Source of the DNA: DATDRM01 sp035291705
Lineage (GTDB): Bacteria; Chloroflexota; Anaerolineae; Anaerolineales; UBA4823
NCBI GenBank assembly: GCA_035291705.1
Contig: DATDRM010000014.1
Location: forward strand, 1 to 16,299
Direction of reading: 5' to 3'
DNA: 16,299 bases
Below are positions 6,820-13,262 of the stretch, piece after piece (the stretch's first letter is position 1; every line of letters starts with the position of its first letter). The notes below the pieces were generated by a model. That model made no database searches. It saw only the letters and a list, made by a program, of their open reading frames with translations, and had not been told where the DNA came from. A program made the position numbers and the translations under genes.

Positions 6820-7779
6820 ATGAAATATGTTTTCGGGCCGGTCCCTTCGCGGCGCTTAGGACAATCTTTAGGAATTGATCCCGTTCCACTCAAGACCTGT
6901 AATTGGAATTGTGTCTATTGCCAGTTGGGGCGCAGCAAACCATTGACCAATGAACGGCGCGAGTATTTCCCGCGTGAAGAGATTATCGCTGAAGTGGAAC
7001 AGGCCCTGGCAACCCATAAAGCGGGTGAAATTGACTGGGTCACATTTGTTGGTTCAGGAGAGACGACACTGCATACCAGCATTGGCTGGCTGATACGACA
7101 AGTGAAGTCGCTTACTCGGTTACCTGTCGCAGTCATTACCAATGGGTCTCTGTTATACCTGCCAGAAATGCGCCTTGAATTATCCCCGGCAGATGCTGTA
7201 CTGCCATCCCTTGACGCGGGGGACGCCAGACTCTATCGCAAGATCAATCGCCCCCACCCAGAGGTCAGTTTTGTCCGCCTCATTGAGGGGCCGGTTGCCT
7301 TTCGAAAAGAATATCAAGGTAAGCTATGGGTCGAGGTCATGCTGGTGCAGGGTTTAAATGATACCGAGGCCGCGCTTAGAGAAATTGCCGCAGCGTTGAA
7401 GAGCATCCAACCTGATGAAGTTCACATTCTCCAGCCAACCCGTCCCCCTGCGGAGACCTGGGTGCAGCCCTCAGATGAGGAAGGACTGTTACGCGCCCGC
7501 GCCATTCTCGGCGATATTGCCAGAGTTATACACCCTGCCAGTGGATCTTTCGACCTCAGTGGGGCTGAATCATTGGTGGAAGCGGTAATCGGCATCATCA
7601 CCCGCCATCCCATGCGCGAGGATGAATTGATCGAAACGCTGAAACACTTTTCACAAGGAGAAGTATCAGCAACTCTGACAGAGTTAGAAAAATGTGGTAA
7701 GGCGCAGGTTGTTGAGCGTTTTGGCACCCGTTTTTGGAGCGCCTCACCGGCTTACTACCCATCATGGAAATCACAATGA
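6820..7779 (+). CDS. radical SAM enzyme with C-terminal winged-helix-like tail
   Basis: This 319-residue protein begins FGPVPSRRLGQSLGID, then has the 4Fe-4S motif C27-x3-C31-x2-C34 (CNWNCVYC) and the SAM-contact motif GSGETTLH at 78-85. This order is typical of the COG0731 group of Fe-S oxidoreductases, many of them uncharacterised. Residues from about 255 (HPMREDELIETL, then a VSATLTELEKCGKAQVVERFG segment) look like a winged-helix domain, which could bind a substrate protein or nucleic acid. The enzyme should cleave SAM to a 5'-deoxyadenosyl radical; the substrate is unknown. It starts 13 bases after the ZIP gene, and its TGA overlaps the ATG of the lipoprotein gene, so the three may be co-transcribed. 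Confidence 0.9.
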   Translation: MKYVFGPVPSRRLGQSLGIDPVPLKTCNWNCVYCQLGRSKPLTNERREYFPREEIIAEVEQALATHKAGEIDWVTFVGSGETTLHTSIGWLIRQVKSLTRLPVAVITNGSLLYLPEMRLELSPADAVLPSLDAGDARLYRKINRPHPEVSFVRLIEGPVAFRKEYQGKLWVEVMLVQGLNDTEAALREIAAALKSIQPDEVHILQPTRPPAETWVQPSDEEGLLRARAILGDIARVIHPASGSFDLSGAESLVEAVIGIITRHPMREDELIETLKHFSQGEVSATLTELEKCGKAQVVERFGTRFWSASPAYYPSWKSQ

Positions 7780-8750
7780 GATTGATTTATGTTTTTCTTT
7801 TCATCAATACGCTTTTATCCCTGAGTGCCTGTTACCCAGCGAGTACCGATCCAGCGCTGATTATTTCACCAGTGGGAACCATCCAGGCGGTGACCACTGC
7901 TCCCGCGACGATCTCTGTTACGATAATTCCCATCACGGAGGAAGCTTTCACCCCCACGCTTACCAGGTCCCCGATCAGGGTGACAAAGACTTCTGAAGAA
8001 GTAAGAGAATTCCCCATGCCGGTTACGCAATCCTTAACCATAACTGTTATCTACGATAACACCCTATATGATCGAAGGTTGAACTCAGCCTGGGGCTTTT
8101 CCGCTCTGGTTGAATATCGTGACCACATCCTGTTGTTCGACACCGGGGGGGATGGGCAAATGTTGATGGAAAATATGCGAATCTTGGGGATTGATCCAAC
8201 CCAACTTGAAAGTGTCGTACTCTCCCACGCCCATGGGGATCATACGGGTGGTCTCAGCACCATATTGCAGGCAGGATCCCGTCCGGTTGTCTACCTACTT
8301 CCCAGCTTCCCGGAATCCTTCAAGCGTCAGGTGAGCAATACTACCGAAGTGATCGAGGTAATGCCGAGTCTATCGATCGCTGAGGGCGTGTTTACAACAG
8401 GTGAAATGGGACGAAATATACCCGAGCAAGCCCTGGTTATCCAGACTGATCAGGGATTGGTGGTTATTACGGGTTGCGCCCACCCGGGCATCATTGCGAT
8501 CTTAGAACAGGCTCGGGAAATGTGCGATGAACCGGTACGTCTGGTACTGGGCGGTTTCCACCTGGGAAGTAAAAGTAAGGTTGAGATCGTTTCGATCTTG
8601 AAAGATTTTCGACGTATAGGAGTAGAACAGGTAGCCCCATGCCATTGTACTGGAGAGCGTGCCATTACAATGTTCGCGGCCGAGTATGGAGTGGATTTTA
8701 TACAGGCAGGAGTTGGGAGAGTTGTCAGGTTAGAAGTAGCAGGCCGATAA
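7776..8750 (+). CDS. lipid-anchored metallo-beta-lactamase-fold hydrolase (COG1237-like)
   Basis: From the ATG at 7776 (overlapping the preceding TGA) the protein has 324 residues. It opens with a lipoprotein signal ending LSAC, with lipid-accepting C19. A Thr/Pro/Ser-rich linker spans about 20-85. The hydrolase domain follows: DTGGDG at 122-127 and the zinc motif H151-x-H153-x-D155-H156 (SHAHGDHTGG), with later TGCAHPG and LGGFHL segments. These are typical of the COG1237 group, often annotated as dihydropterin-related ribofuranosyl-aminobenzene phosphate synthases on weak grounds. An exported, tethered form suggests an extracytoplasmic substrate. An upstream in-frame start at 7734 would add 14 residues, which does not suit a signal peptide, so 7776 is preferred. 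Confidence 0.87.
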   Translation: MRLIYVFLFINTLLSLSACYPASTDPALIISPVGTIQAVTTAPATISVTIIPITEEAFTPTLTRSPIRVTKTSEEVREFPMPVTQSLTITVIYDNTLYDRRLNSAWGFSALVEYRDHILLFDTGGDGQMLMENMRILGIDPTQLESVVLSHAHGDHTGGLSTILQAGSRPVVYLLPSFPESFKRQVSNTTEVIEVMPSLSIAEGVFTTGEMGRNIPEQALVIQTDQGLVVITGCAHPGIIAILEQAREMCDEPVRLVLGGFHLGSKSKVEIVSILKDFRRIGVEQVAPCHCTGERAITMFAAEYGVDFIQAGVGRVVRLEVAGR

Positions 8751-8843
8751 CAACTCATCCTAACAGATCATTACGACCGGTGATTGTCAATAGAAAACAT
8801 CGCTCCTCACACCTGCATTATTTTGGAAGAAGAGGAGGCGTTT

Positions 8844-9359
8844 ATGTACAAAAGGATTTTGGTTCCACTGGATGGATCCGAGCAGTCAGAGGCAGTATTG
8901 CCATTGGTAAGTACACTTGCGAACGTAAGCGACGCGGAAATTATTTTACTGCGCGTCGCCGAGCACCCTTACTCGCTGTATTCTACGTGTTACGAATATC
9001 CACCTTCTGATCCTGACCTGGCAAGAACAATCCTGAACAAGAAGAGAGCCATCTACCATGAGGTAAAAGGTTACCTGGAGCGGATTGCCGTAACGCTTGG
9101 GACGGCTGGGATAAAAGTGTACGCGGAAGTCTGTGAGGGCGCGGTGGTTGAGGCCATCCTGGCATCCACAGATCGCCTCCACATTGACCTGATTGTTTTG
9201 TCGACTTGTGGTCAAAGCGGAGGCAGCCAATGGGTGATGGGGGCGATCGCTGACCGAGTGCTGCACGAGGCCCAAGTGCCCGTGATTCTGATCCGGCCCA
9301 CCCCCTGTCCTTTCATCCCCAGTCCTTCTTCCTTGCAACAAGTGCCTTTGTCTAAATAG
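8844..9359 (+). CDS. universal stress protein (UspA family)
   Basis: This 171-residue single UspA domain begins MYKRILVPLDGSEQSE, with the nucleotide-binding D10, and ends in GQSGGSQWVMGAIADRVL followed by VPVILIRP. The latter corresponds to the G-x2-G-x9-G-(S/T) ATP-binding loop, with Ala where Ser/Thr is usual. UspA proteins bind ATP or other ligands and respond to stress; no specific role can be given. A short Pro/Ser-rich tail (PCPFIPSPSSLQQ) follows the domain. The ATG at 8844 is chosen because of the strong purine-rich AGAGGAGG just upstream. The 93-base leader has no clear promoter. Confidence 0.92.
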   Translation: MYKRILVPLDGSEQSEAVLPLVSTLANVSDAEIILLRVAEHPYSLYSTCYEYPPSDPDLARTILNKKRAIYHEVKGYLERIAVTLGTAGIKVYAEVCEGAVVEAILASTDRLHIDLIVLSTCGQSGGSQWVMGAIADRVLHEAQVPVILIRPTPCPFIPSPSSLQQVPLSK

Positions 9360-9390
9360 CAATCAAGGAGGCTCGGGATGCTATGTTGCT

Positions 9391-9513
9391 ATGGACACCC
9401 GGGAAGATTACGTCTGTAGGCTCGAAGAGGAGCGGAATAGGCTGGAAGAGAAATTCAAGTGGCTGGATTTAGAGATCAAAACACTGTGTAAACAGGTTGG
9501 AGGAGAAAATTAG
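9391..9513 (+). CDS. 40-residue coiled-coil small protein (candidate)
   Basis: ATG at 9391 opens a short frame starting MDTREDYVCRLEEER and ending KQVGGEN, with the stop at 9511. The middle is highly charged with Leu/Phe/Trp/Ile at heptad-like spacing (RLEEERNRLEEKFKWLDLEI), which predicts an amphipathic helix or coiled coil. It also carries C9 and C33. The good ribosome binding site AAGGAGG (9365-9371) is 19 bases away, better placed for the ATGs at 9378 or 9383, whose frames look non-coding. It overlaps the next gene's TTG start. Coding is supported only by protein-like composition. Confidence 0.4.
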   Translation: MDTREDYVCRLEEERNRLEEKFKWLDLEIKTLCKQVGGEN

Positions 9514-10144
9514 TCTTAACCCTTTCGCCATTCCCGAGATCGCCGCAGGCTATGAAACCTGGTACCTGACCATCGGCCGCCAGGCTGACCGGTATGAGAA
9601 GGACCTTTTGAAATGGCTGTTGGCGAGATTTCCGCAGGCGCGCACCATTCTGGAATTGGGCTGTGGAACAGGGCATTTCACACGGTGGTTCGGCGAACAG
9701 GGATTGCTTGCGGTTGGGTTGGACCTGTCTCGACCGATGTTGGACGAGGCAGTAAGCATGAGTAGCCCGGTTTATTTGCAAGGAGATGCGCAGATGCTCC
9801 CTTTTCTTTCTAAGTCATTCAACCTGGTTGTCCTGATCACAACGCTGGAGTTTCTCCCCGAGCCCATCCAAGCCTTGACCGAAGCGCTGCGTGTCGCCCG
9901 GCAAGGACTCATCCTAGGCGTTTTGAACGCGCAAAGCCGCCTAGGGCAGCATTACAAACGCGAAGGTGGGCCGATTTGGGATGTTGCCCGGTTCTTCACA
10001 CCGGATGAGCTCAAGCGAATGATCCAGGAAATTGGCGGAAAAAAGACCAGAGTCATATGGCGAACCACCCTTTGGCCATTCTGTCCAGGTCCGTTACCGC
10101 TGCCCTGGGGTGGCTTTATTGGAATGGTGGTGATAATGTCGTGA
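9497..10144 (+). CDS. class I SAM-dependent methyltransferase
   Basis: This 215-residue Rossmann-fold methyltransferase has motif I ELGCGTG at residues 53-59, an acidic residue ending strand 2 (D76 in GLDLSRPML), GDAQMLPF at 96-103 and the strand-4 segment LVVLITTLEFL (about 111-121). These are Methyltransf_11-type features. The C-terminal part (FFTPDELKRMI) is a typical substrate-side helix. Methyl acceptor unknown. The start is weak: TTG at 9497 gives the annotated length, but the GGAGGAG at 9499-9505 would better serve an ATT at 9509; no in-frame ATG lies before motif I. It is followed after 16 bases by the YkoF-like gene. Confidence 0.85.
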   Translation: MEEKISLNPFAIPEIAAGYETWYLTIGRQADRYEKDLLKWLLARFPQARTILELGCGTGHFTRWFGEQGLLAVGLDLSRPMLDEAVSMSSPVYLQGDAQMLPFLSKSFNLVVLITTLEFLPEPIQALTEALRVARQGLILGVLNAQSRLGQHYKREGGPIWDVARFFTPDELKRMIQEIGGKKTRVIWRTTLWPFCPGPLPLPWGGFIGMVVIMS

Positions 10145-10160
10145 AAATGTTGGAGGTAAC

Positions 10161-10439
10161 ATGATCGATATTAAGGCTCAAGTCAGTCTGTATCCGTTGG
10201 GGCAAGAGGATCTATCCATGGCTATCGACGAGGCATTGCATATCTTCCGAGACCACAGCCTGGCCGTGAATCCGGGTTCGATGAGCACCCTGATCTCCGG
10301 TGATGATGAGACGGTCTTCGCGACGCTTCAACCAGCCTTTCAGAGCGTTGCCGGGCAAGGGCGGGTGGTGATGGTGGTGACCTTTTCCAATGCCTGTCCG
10401 TTGCCTGAATCTGAGAAAGAAAGCCAGGGAAATTCGTGA
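10161..10439 (+). CDS. YkoF/MTH1187-type thiamin-binding-like protein
   Basis: This 92-residue protein has the single ferredoxin-like domain of the MTH1187/YkoF family. Its marks are a first strand with SLYPLG (9-14), NPGSMSTLISGDDETVFATLQPAF (about 37-60) and the closing strand VVMVVTFSNACP (69-80). Family members bind thiamin or its hydroxymethylpyrimidine part and are often near transporters; others sit beside metal or cofactor genes. The ATG at 10161 has GGAGG (10151-10155) before it. The polar tail (LPESEKESQGNS) ends at a junction where a fragment of an unrelated flavoprotein gene begins. Confidence 0.85.
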   Translation: MIDIKAQVSLYPLGQEDLSMAIDEALHIFRDHSLAVNPGSMSTLISGDDETVFATLQPAFQSVAGQGRVVMVVTFSNACPLPESEKESQGNS

Positions 10440-10440
10440 G

Positions 10441-10545
10441 AAGAGAGAAGGCGGCAAGGAAACGCATTTTGTTGGTGACGCCGTCCAGCCTCAAAAAGCT
10501 CTCGAAGCTATCTGGGATGGTTTCGAGGTTGGGTTAAGGGTATGA
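10441..10545 (+). pseudogene. C-terminal remnant of an NADH:flavin oxidoreductase-type FAD/NAD domain
   Basis: In the frame ending at the TGA at 10543, the sequence reads HFVGDAVQPQKALEAIWDGF to a close of VGLRV. This matches the end of FAD-dependent NADH:flavin oxidoreductases of the old-yellow-enzyme/2,4-dienoyl-CoA reductase type, where the FAD-contact strand hxxGD is followed by xxPRxxLxAIxEGF and the terminus. About 28 residues of a protein that normally has some 600 survive. The frame continues upstream through the YkoF gene as nonsense, so no start or other domain is present. The stop overlaps the ATG of the TrmO-like gene (ATGA), an arrangement probably inherited from the intact ancestor. 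Identification is by recalled motif, not by search. Confidence 0.6.
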
Positions 10546-11162
10546 GCACGACCAGGGTGATAACGATGAGCAAAGATAAGGTAGAAGAGCTCAAGGACCA
10601 GATCGCAGACCTAAAGAAACGGTGGCCGGCTCATTCAGTCCCACCGGCCATGATGGGGAAATTGGATGAGTTGGAGGAGGAGCTGAGGAGGGAACTCCAG
10701 AGGAGAGATGGATCGGGTGAAGGCACAGGAACTGCCACACAGGCATTACGTCTTCGAGCGATCGCCCACGTGGAAAACGAGTTCGATGAACATGCCGCGC
10801 CGGCCGAAATCCGTTCGGCAGAGTCGCACATTATCCTCGATCCATCTCTGGTCGAGGGGTTAAAAGGTCTTGAGCCAGGCCACCAGATAATGCTGGTGTT
10901 CTATTTTCATCGATCTCAGGGTTACGATTTGCTTCAACACCCACGCGGCGACCAGAACCGGCCCCAGCGGGGCGTCTTCGCCCTACGAAGCCCACGGCGC
11001 CCCAACCCCATCGGTGTAACGGTGGCAGAGCTGGTCAGTATCGAAGGAAATTTGTTGCGCGTCCGGGGATTAGACGCTATCGATGGCACCCCCGTGTTGG
11101 ATCTGAAACCTTTGAACAGGAAATCGATTTGCATTTTATCAGGAGAGAGATTATGGGTGTAA
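10542..11162 (+). CDS. TrmO/YaeB-like (COG1720) SAM-dependent methyltransferase with helical N-terminal extension
   Basis: This is a 206-residue protein. Residues 11-55 form a charged helical hairpin (KDKVEELKDQIADLKKRW and GKLDELEEELRRELQ) not present in the second copy at 13968. The TrmO beta-barrel domain starts near 70 (LRAIAHVENEFD). Its signatures are HRSQGYD at 123-129, RPQRGVFALRSPRRPNPIG at 140-158 and DAIDGTPVLDLKP at 168-180. TrmO N6-methylates threonylcarbamoyl-adenosine 37 of tRNA. After LDLKP the usual YxPEFD-type end is missing and replaced by LNRKSICILSGERLWV, read through the leader of the next gene, so the C-terminus looks truncated. The stop lies 10 bases inside that gene. 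It may be a specialised paralog or a damaged copy. Confidence 0.82.
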   Translation: MSTTRVITMSKDKVEELKDQIADLKKRWPAHSVPPAMMGKLDELEEELRRELQRRDGSGEGTGTATQALRLRAIAHVENEFDEHAAPAEIRSAESHIILDPSLVEGLKGLEPGHQIMLVFYFHRSQGYDLLQHPRGDQNRPQRGVFALRSPRRPNPIGVTVAELVSIEGNLLRVRGLDAIDGTPVLDLKPLNRKSICILSGERLWV

Positions 11163-11590
11163 ATGTAGCCTTACTGCGAGGTCTTTCGCTTTTCTCAAAC
11201 CTGAGCGAGAGCCAGTTGGAAAAAGTTGCCGGGTTATGCAGGAAGATAACCGTTTATCCCGATCAGATATTGTTCAAAGAAAGAGAGCCGGGAAATACCA
11301 TTTTCGTGTCAATGGAAGCCGACCTCGAGGTGTTATTCACTGCTGGGGACGATTCGATGGCGCGTATGGAGTGGCTTGGGGCTGATGAAACCCTGGGCAC
11401 TATAGCGCTTATACCACCTCATCAATACGTCTCCACAGCACGGGGTCTGACAGAGGGCACTTTGCTAGCAATTGACGTCGACAAGATGCAGAAGCTGTTC
11501 CAGCAAGATGGCCGGCTGGCTGTATCTATGATTCCACGTATAACGAGCGCTTGTCACAGGAAGACGGCGAACATGAAATCGGAGCTATAG
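11153..11590 (+). CDS. single-domain cyclic-nucleotide-binding-fold protein
   Basis: From the ATG at 11153 (AGGAGAG at 11141-11147) this is a 145-residue protein with a CRP-type beta-roll. It opens with the LLRGLSLFSNLSESQLEKVA helix pair common to this domain, then YPDQILFKEREPGNTIFVS (35-53) and ends in a helix (RITSACHRK). There is no HTH domain, so it is not a CRP/FNR transcription factor by itself. The phosphate-binding cassette GExxLxxxxxRxA is degenerate: LGTIALIPPHQYVSTA has Thr83 for Glu and Tyr92 where Arg is expected, so cNMP binding is doubtful. It may bind another ligand or a partner protein. It overlaps the TrmO-like gene by 10 bases. Confidence 0.85.
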   Translation: MGVNVALLRGLSLFSNLSESQLEKVAGLCRKITVYPDQILFKEREPGNTIFVSMEADLEVLFTAGDDSMARMEWLGADETLGTIALIPPHQYVSTARGLTEGTLLAIDVDKMQKLFQQDGRLAVSMIPRITSACHRKTANMKSEL

Positions 11591-11595
11591 GAAAT

Positions 11596-11772
11596 ATGGA
11601 CACCCCATATATATCCTTCGGTGCAAAACCAGTGGCTGAAATTTCCACGGACGGCGTAGCACCTGCCGTCGCCAGCGCGATTCACGATGCCTCAGGTGTG
11701 TGGATGCGCGAATTGCCCTACACCCCGGAGCGCGTCCGACAGGCTTTACAGAATTTTCAGGAAATGAAGTAG
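11596..11772 (+). pseudogene. C-terminal remnant of a molybdenum hydroxylase large subunit (xanthine dehydrogenase/aldehyde oxidoreductase family)
   Basis: A 58-residue frame from the ATG at 11596 contains GAKPVAEIS, APAVASAIHDASGV and RELPYTPERVRQAL. This is the pattern at the end of molybdopterin-binding subunits of the xanthine oxidase family (GxKGVGEx...xAPAIANAIYDAxGVRxxxLPxTPExVxxAL). The Glu in GAKPVAE corresponds to the active-site Glu of that family. The intact protein has about 700-800 residues, so only the tail is left, and with no cofactor-binding domain it cannot be an enzyme. The reading frame is still open and a short leader (CTATAGGAAAT) precedes the ATG, so a peptide could be made. 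FeoA starts 4 bases after its stop. Confidence 0.68.
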
Positions 11773-11775
11773 TCC

Positions 11776-12075
11776 ATGGGAACCGATGCAGACAAGGCCA
11801 TTCTAAACGAGAAGATGAAAGCTGTATCTGATCTACCAACGGGAGGGCGCGGTGTGGTGCGCCTGTTGCGCGGTGGGGAGAAATTCACCCACCGCATGGT
11901 TGCCCTGAATTTTACGCCTAGTGTTGAGGTAACGGTCGTGCAAAATTACGGGCGTGCTCCGATTCTTGTCACTGTGAGAGATACCCACATTGCCCTGGGG
12001 CGGGGCGAAGCGCTCAAGGTGCTGGTCGAAGTGTCCGGTATTGGCACCATTCTTGTGTTTCTTACGAATAAATGA
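11776..12075 (+). CDS. feoA: FeoA-domain protein
   Basis: This 99-residue protein has a FeoA SH3-like domain at about 19-92: LPTGGRGVVRLLRGGEKFTHRMVALNFTP is the usual opening with its glycine turn and L(D)MGLTPG-like segment. IALGRGEALKVLVEV corresponds to the LALRxxEAxxIxVE end. FeoA normally supports the ferrous iron permease FeoB, but no FeoB is in this window. Instead its TGA overlaps the ATG of a ZIP transporter (ATGA), which suggests that this FeoA works with, or is made in step with, the ZIP protein. It starts 4 bases after the molybdenum-hydroxylase fragment. The gene symbol names the domain, not a proven orthology. Confidence 0.82.
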   Translation: MGTDADKAILNEKMKAVSDLPTGGRGVVRLLRGGEKFTHRMVALNFTPSVEVTVVQNYGRAPILVTVRDTHIALGRGEALKVLVEVSGIGTILVFLTNK

Positions 12076-12902
12076 ACGCCATTATTACTGTCTTCCTACT
12101 AAGCCTGATCGCTGGCCTGGGTACCGGGCTGGGCGGATTGATCGCCGTAATCCGCAGACCGGGGCCGCGGCAGTATGGTTTTCTCATGGGTATTACTGCA
12201 GGGGTCATGATCACCCTATCCTTCTTGGAGCTGGTTAACGAGGCCTGGGAACTGCAAGGCTTTGCTACCGCCACCATTGGGTTCGGGGCCGGGGCGATCT
12301 TCATGTTCGTGGTGGATGTTACCATTCCCCACATTCGCTTCGGTGTGAAAGAAATCCCCCATTCAGCAGAGTCTAATGCAATTGATACGCCGGAGCCCCA
12401 CCGTCATGGCCGGCGCCGGTCTGGACAAGTGCGAAACAGGACACCCATCGAGCAGGGATTGTTGAAATCGGGTATCCTGATAGCGATCGGCATCACCATT
12501 CACAATTTTCCCGAAGGGATTGCCGTGGGAGCCGGGTATATGCACACGCCGGCTTTCGGCATTTTCATTGCCCTGGCCATCTTACTCCATAACATCCCCG
12601 AAGGCATCGCAACGGCCTTGCCCCTGTGCAAGAGCGGCGTTTGCCGGTGGGATTCCTTCCGGGTGGCTTTTCTTTCCGGCTTGGCGGAGCCGGTGGGGGC
12701 GCTGTTCGCGGCACTCTTTTTGACATCCTTCCAGGGCCTCATCCCCGGCGCGCTGGCCTTTGCAGGCGGCGTGATGGTATTTATCACGCTCGATGAACTC
12801 ATCCCAGCGGCACGTGAGTACGGACACCACCACTTCACTGCATTGGGGATTATCACGGGTGCGATCTTTGTCTTCCTGCTCTCAGGATTTCTTGGCGTGT
12901 AG
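12072..12902 (+). CDS. ZIP-family metal transporter (ZupT-like)
   Basis: This 276-residue protein has eight likely helices and both classical ZIP metal-path motifs: HNFPEG at residues 144-149 (helix 4) and HNIPEG at 173-178 (helix 5), plus a DELIPAAREYGHHH segment near the end. The loop between helices 3 and 4 (about 90-125) is long, basic and contains H97, H110 and H112, as in ZIP loops that sense or bind metal. ZupT-type transporters take up zinc, iron, manganese and cobalt with low selectivity. The ATG overlaps the FeoA stop. It differs from the ZIP at 6076, which has HSFID in helix 4, so the two may import different metals. Confidence 0.92.
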   Translation: MNAIITVFLLSLIAGLGTGLGGLIAVIRRPGPRQYGFLMGITAGVMITLSFLELVNEAWELQGFATATIGFGAGAIFMFVVDVTIPHIRFGVKEIPHSAESNAIDTPEPHRHGRRRSGQVRNRTPIEQGLLKSGILIAIGITIHNFPEGIAVGAGYMHTPAFGIFIALAILLHNIPEGIATALPLCKSGVCRWDSFRVAFLSGLAEPVGALFAALFLTSFQGLIPGALAFAGGVMVFITLDELIPAAREYGHHHFTALGIITGAIFVFLLSGFLGV

Positions 12903-12923
12903 CTGTTCGATTGAGGTATTACC

Positions 12924-13262
12924 ATGCCACCAGCCGTCTTCTACGAAATTCAAGCCGAGCTTTGCCGCACCATGTCCAATCCCATTCGGCTGGAAATTGT
13001 TCATCTCTTGCGCGAAGGCCCCAGGCGCGTGAATGAGATCGCTCAAGCAACTGGACACCCGCAGAGCGTGATCTCTCGCCATCTGGGTGTGCTGCGACAC
13101 GGTGGGATTGTGACTACTCAACATAGCGGCCAGAATATCATTTACCAGATCGCCAATCCAAAGATCATTAACATCTGTGACCTAATGCGGGAGGTACTGA
13201 TGGAAGAAGCATCTCATCGTTCTAAACTGGTAGAGGGTTTTCAAGATGAACATCCTGAATGA
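12924..13262 (+). CDS. ArsR-family winged-helix transcriptional regulator
   Basis: This 112-residue protein has the ArsR layout: MSNPIRLEIVHLLREGPRRVNEIAQATG (17-44), recognition helix HPQSVISRHLGVLRHGG (45-61) and wing IVTTQHSGQNIIYQI (62-76). ArsR proteins repress metal or thiol-stress genes and release DNA when ligand binds. The classical ELCVCDL metal motif in helix 3 is absent (VNEIAQAT). Possible ligands are C14, C85, H98 and H110, so the inducer cannot be predicted. GAGG before the ATG supports the start. It lies between the ZIP gene (21-base gap) and the DUF364 gene, which it overlaps by 17 bases, and so probably regulates this block. Confidence 0.92.
   Translation: MPPAVFYEIQAELCRTMSNPIRLEIVHLLREGPRRVNEIAQATGHPQSVISRHLGVLRHGGIVTTQHSGQNIIYQIANPKIINICDLMREVLMEEASHRSKLVEGFQDEHPE

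Noticed and set aside
9243..9250. GCGATCGC, also at 10758-10765 (HIP1-like octamer)
   Set aside because: Two copies in 16 kb, both inside coding sequence, do not show over-representation.
9378..9419. 13-residue frame starting MLCCYGHPG behind a strong AAGGAGG
   Set aside because: A leader peptide is possible, but there is no attenuator structure and the coding evidence is nil.
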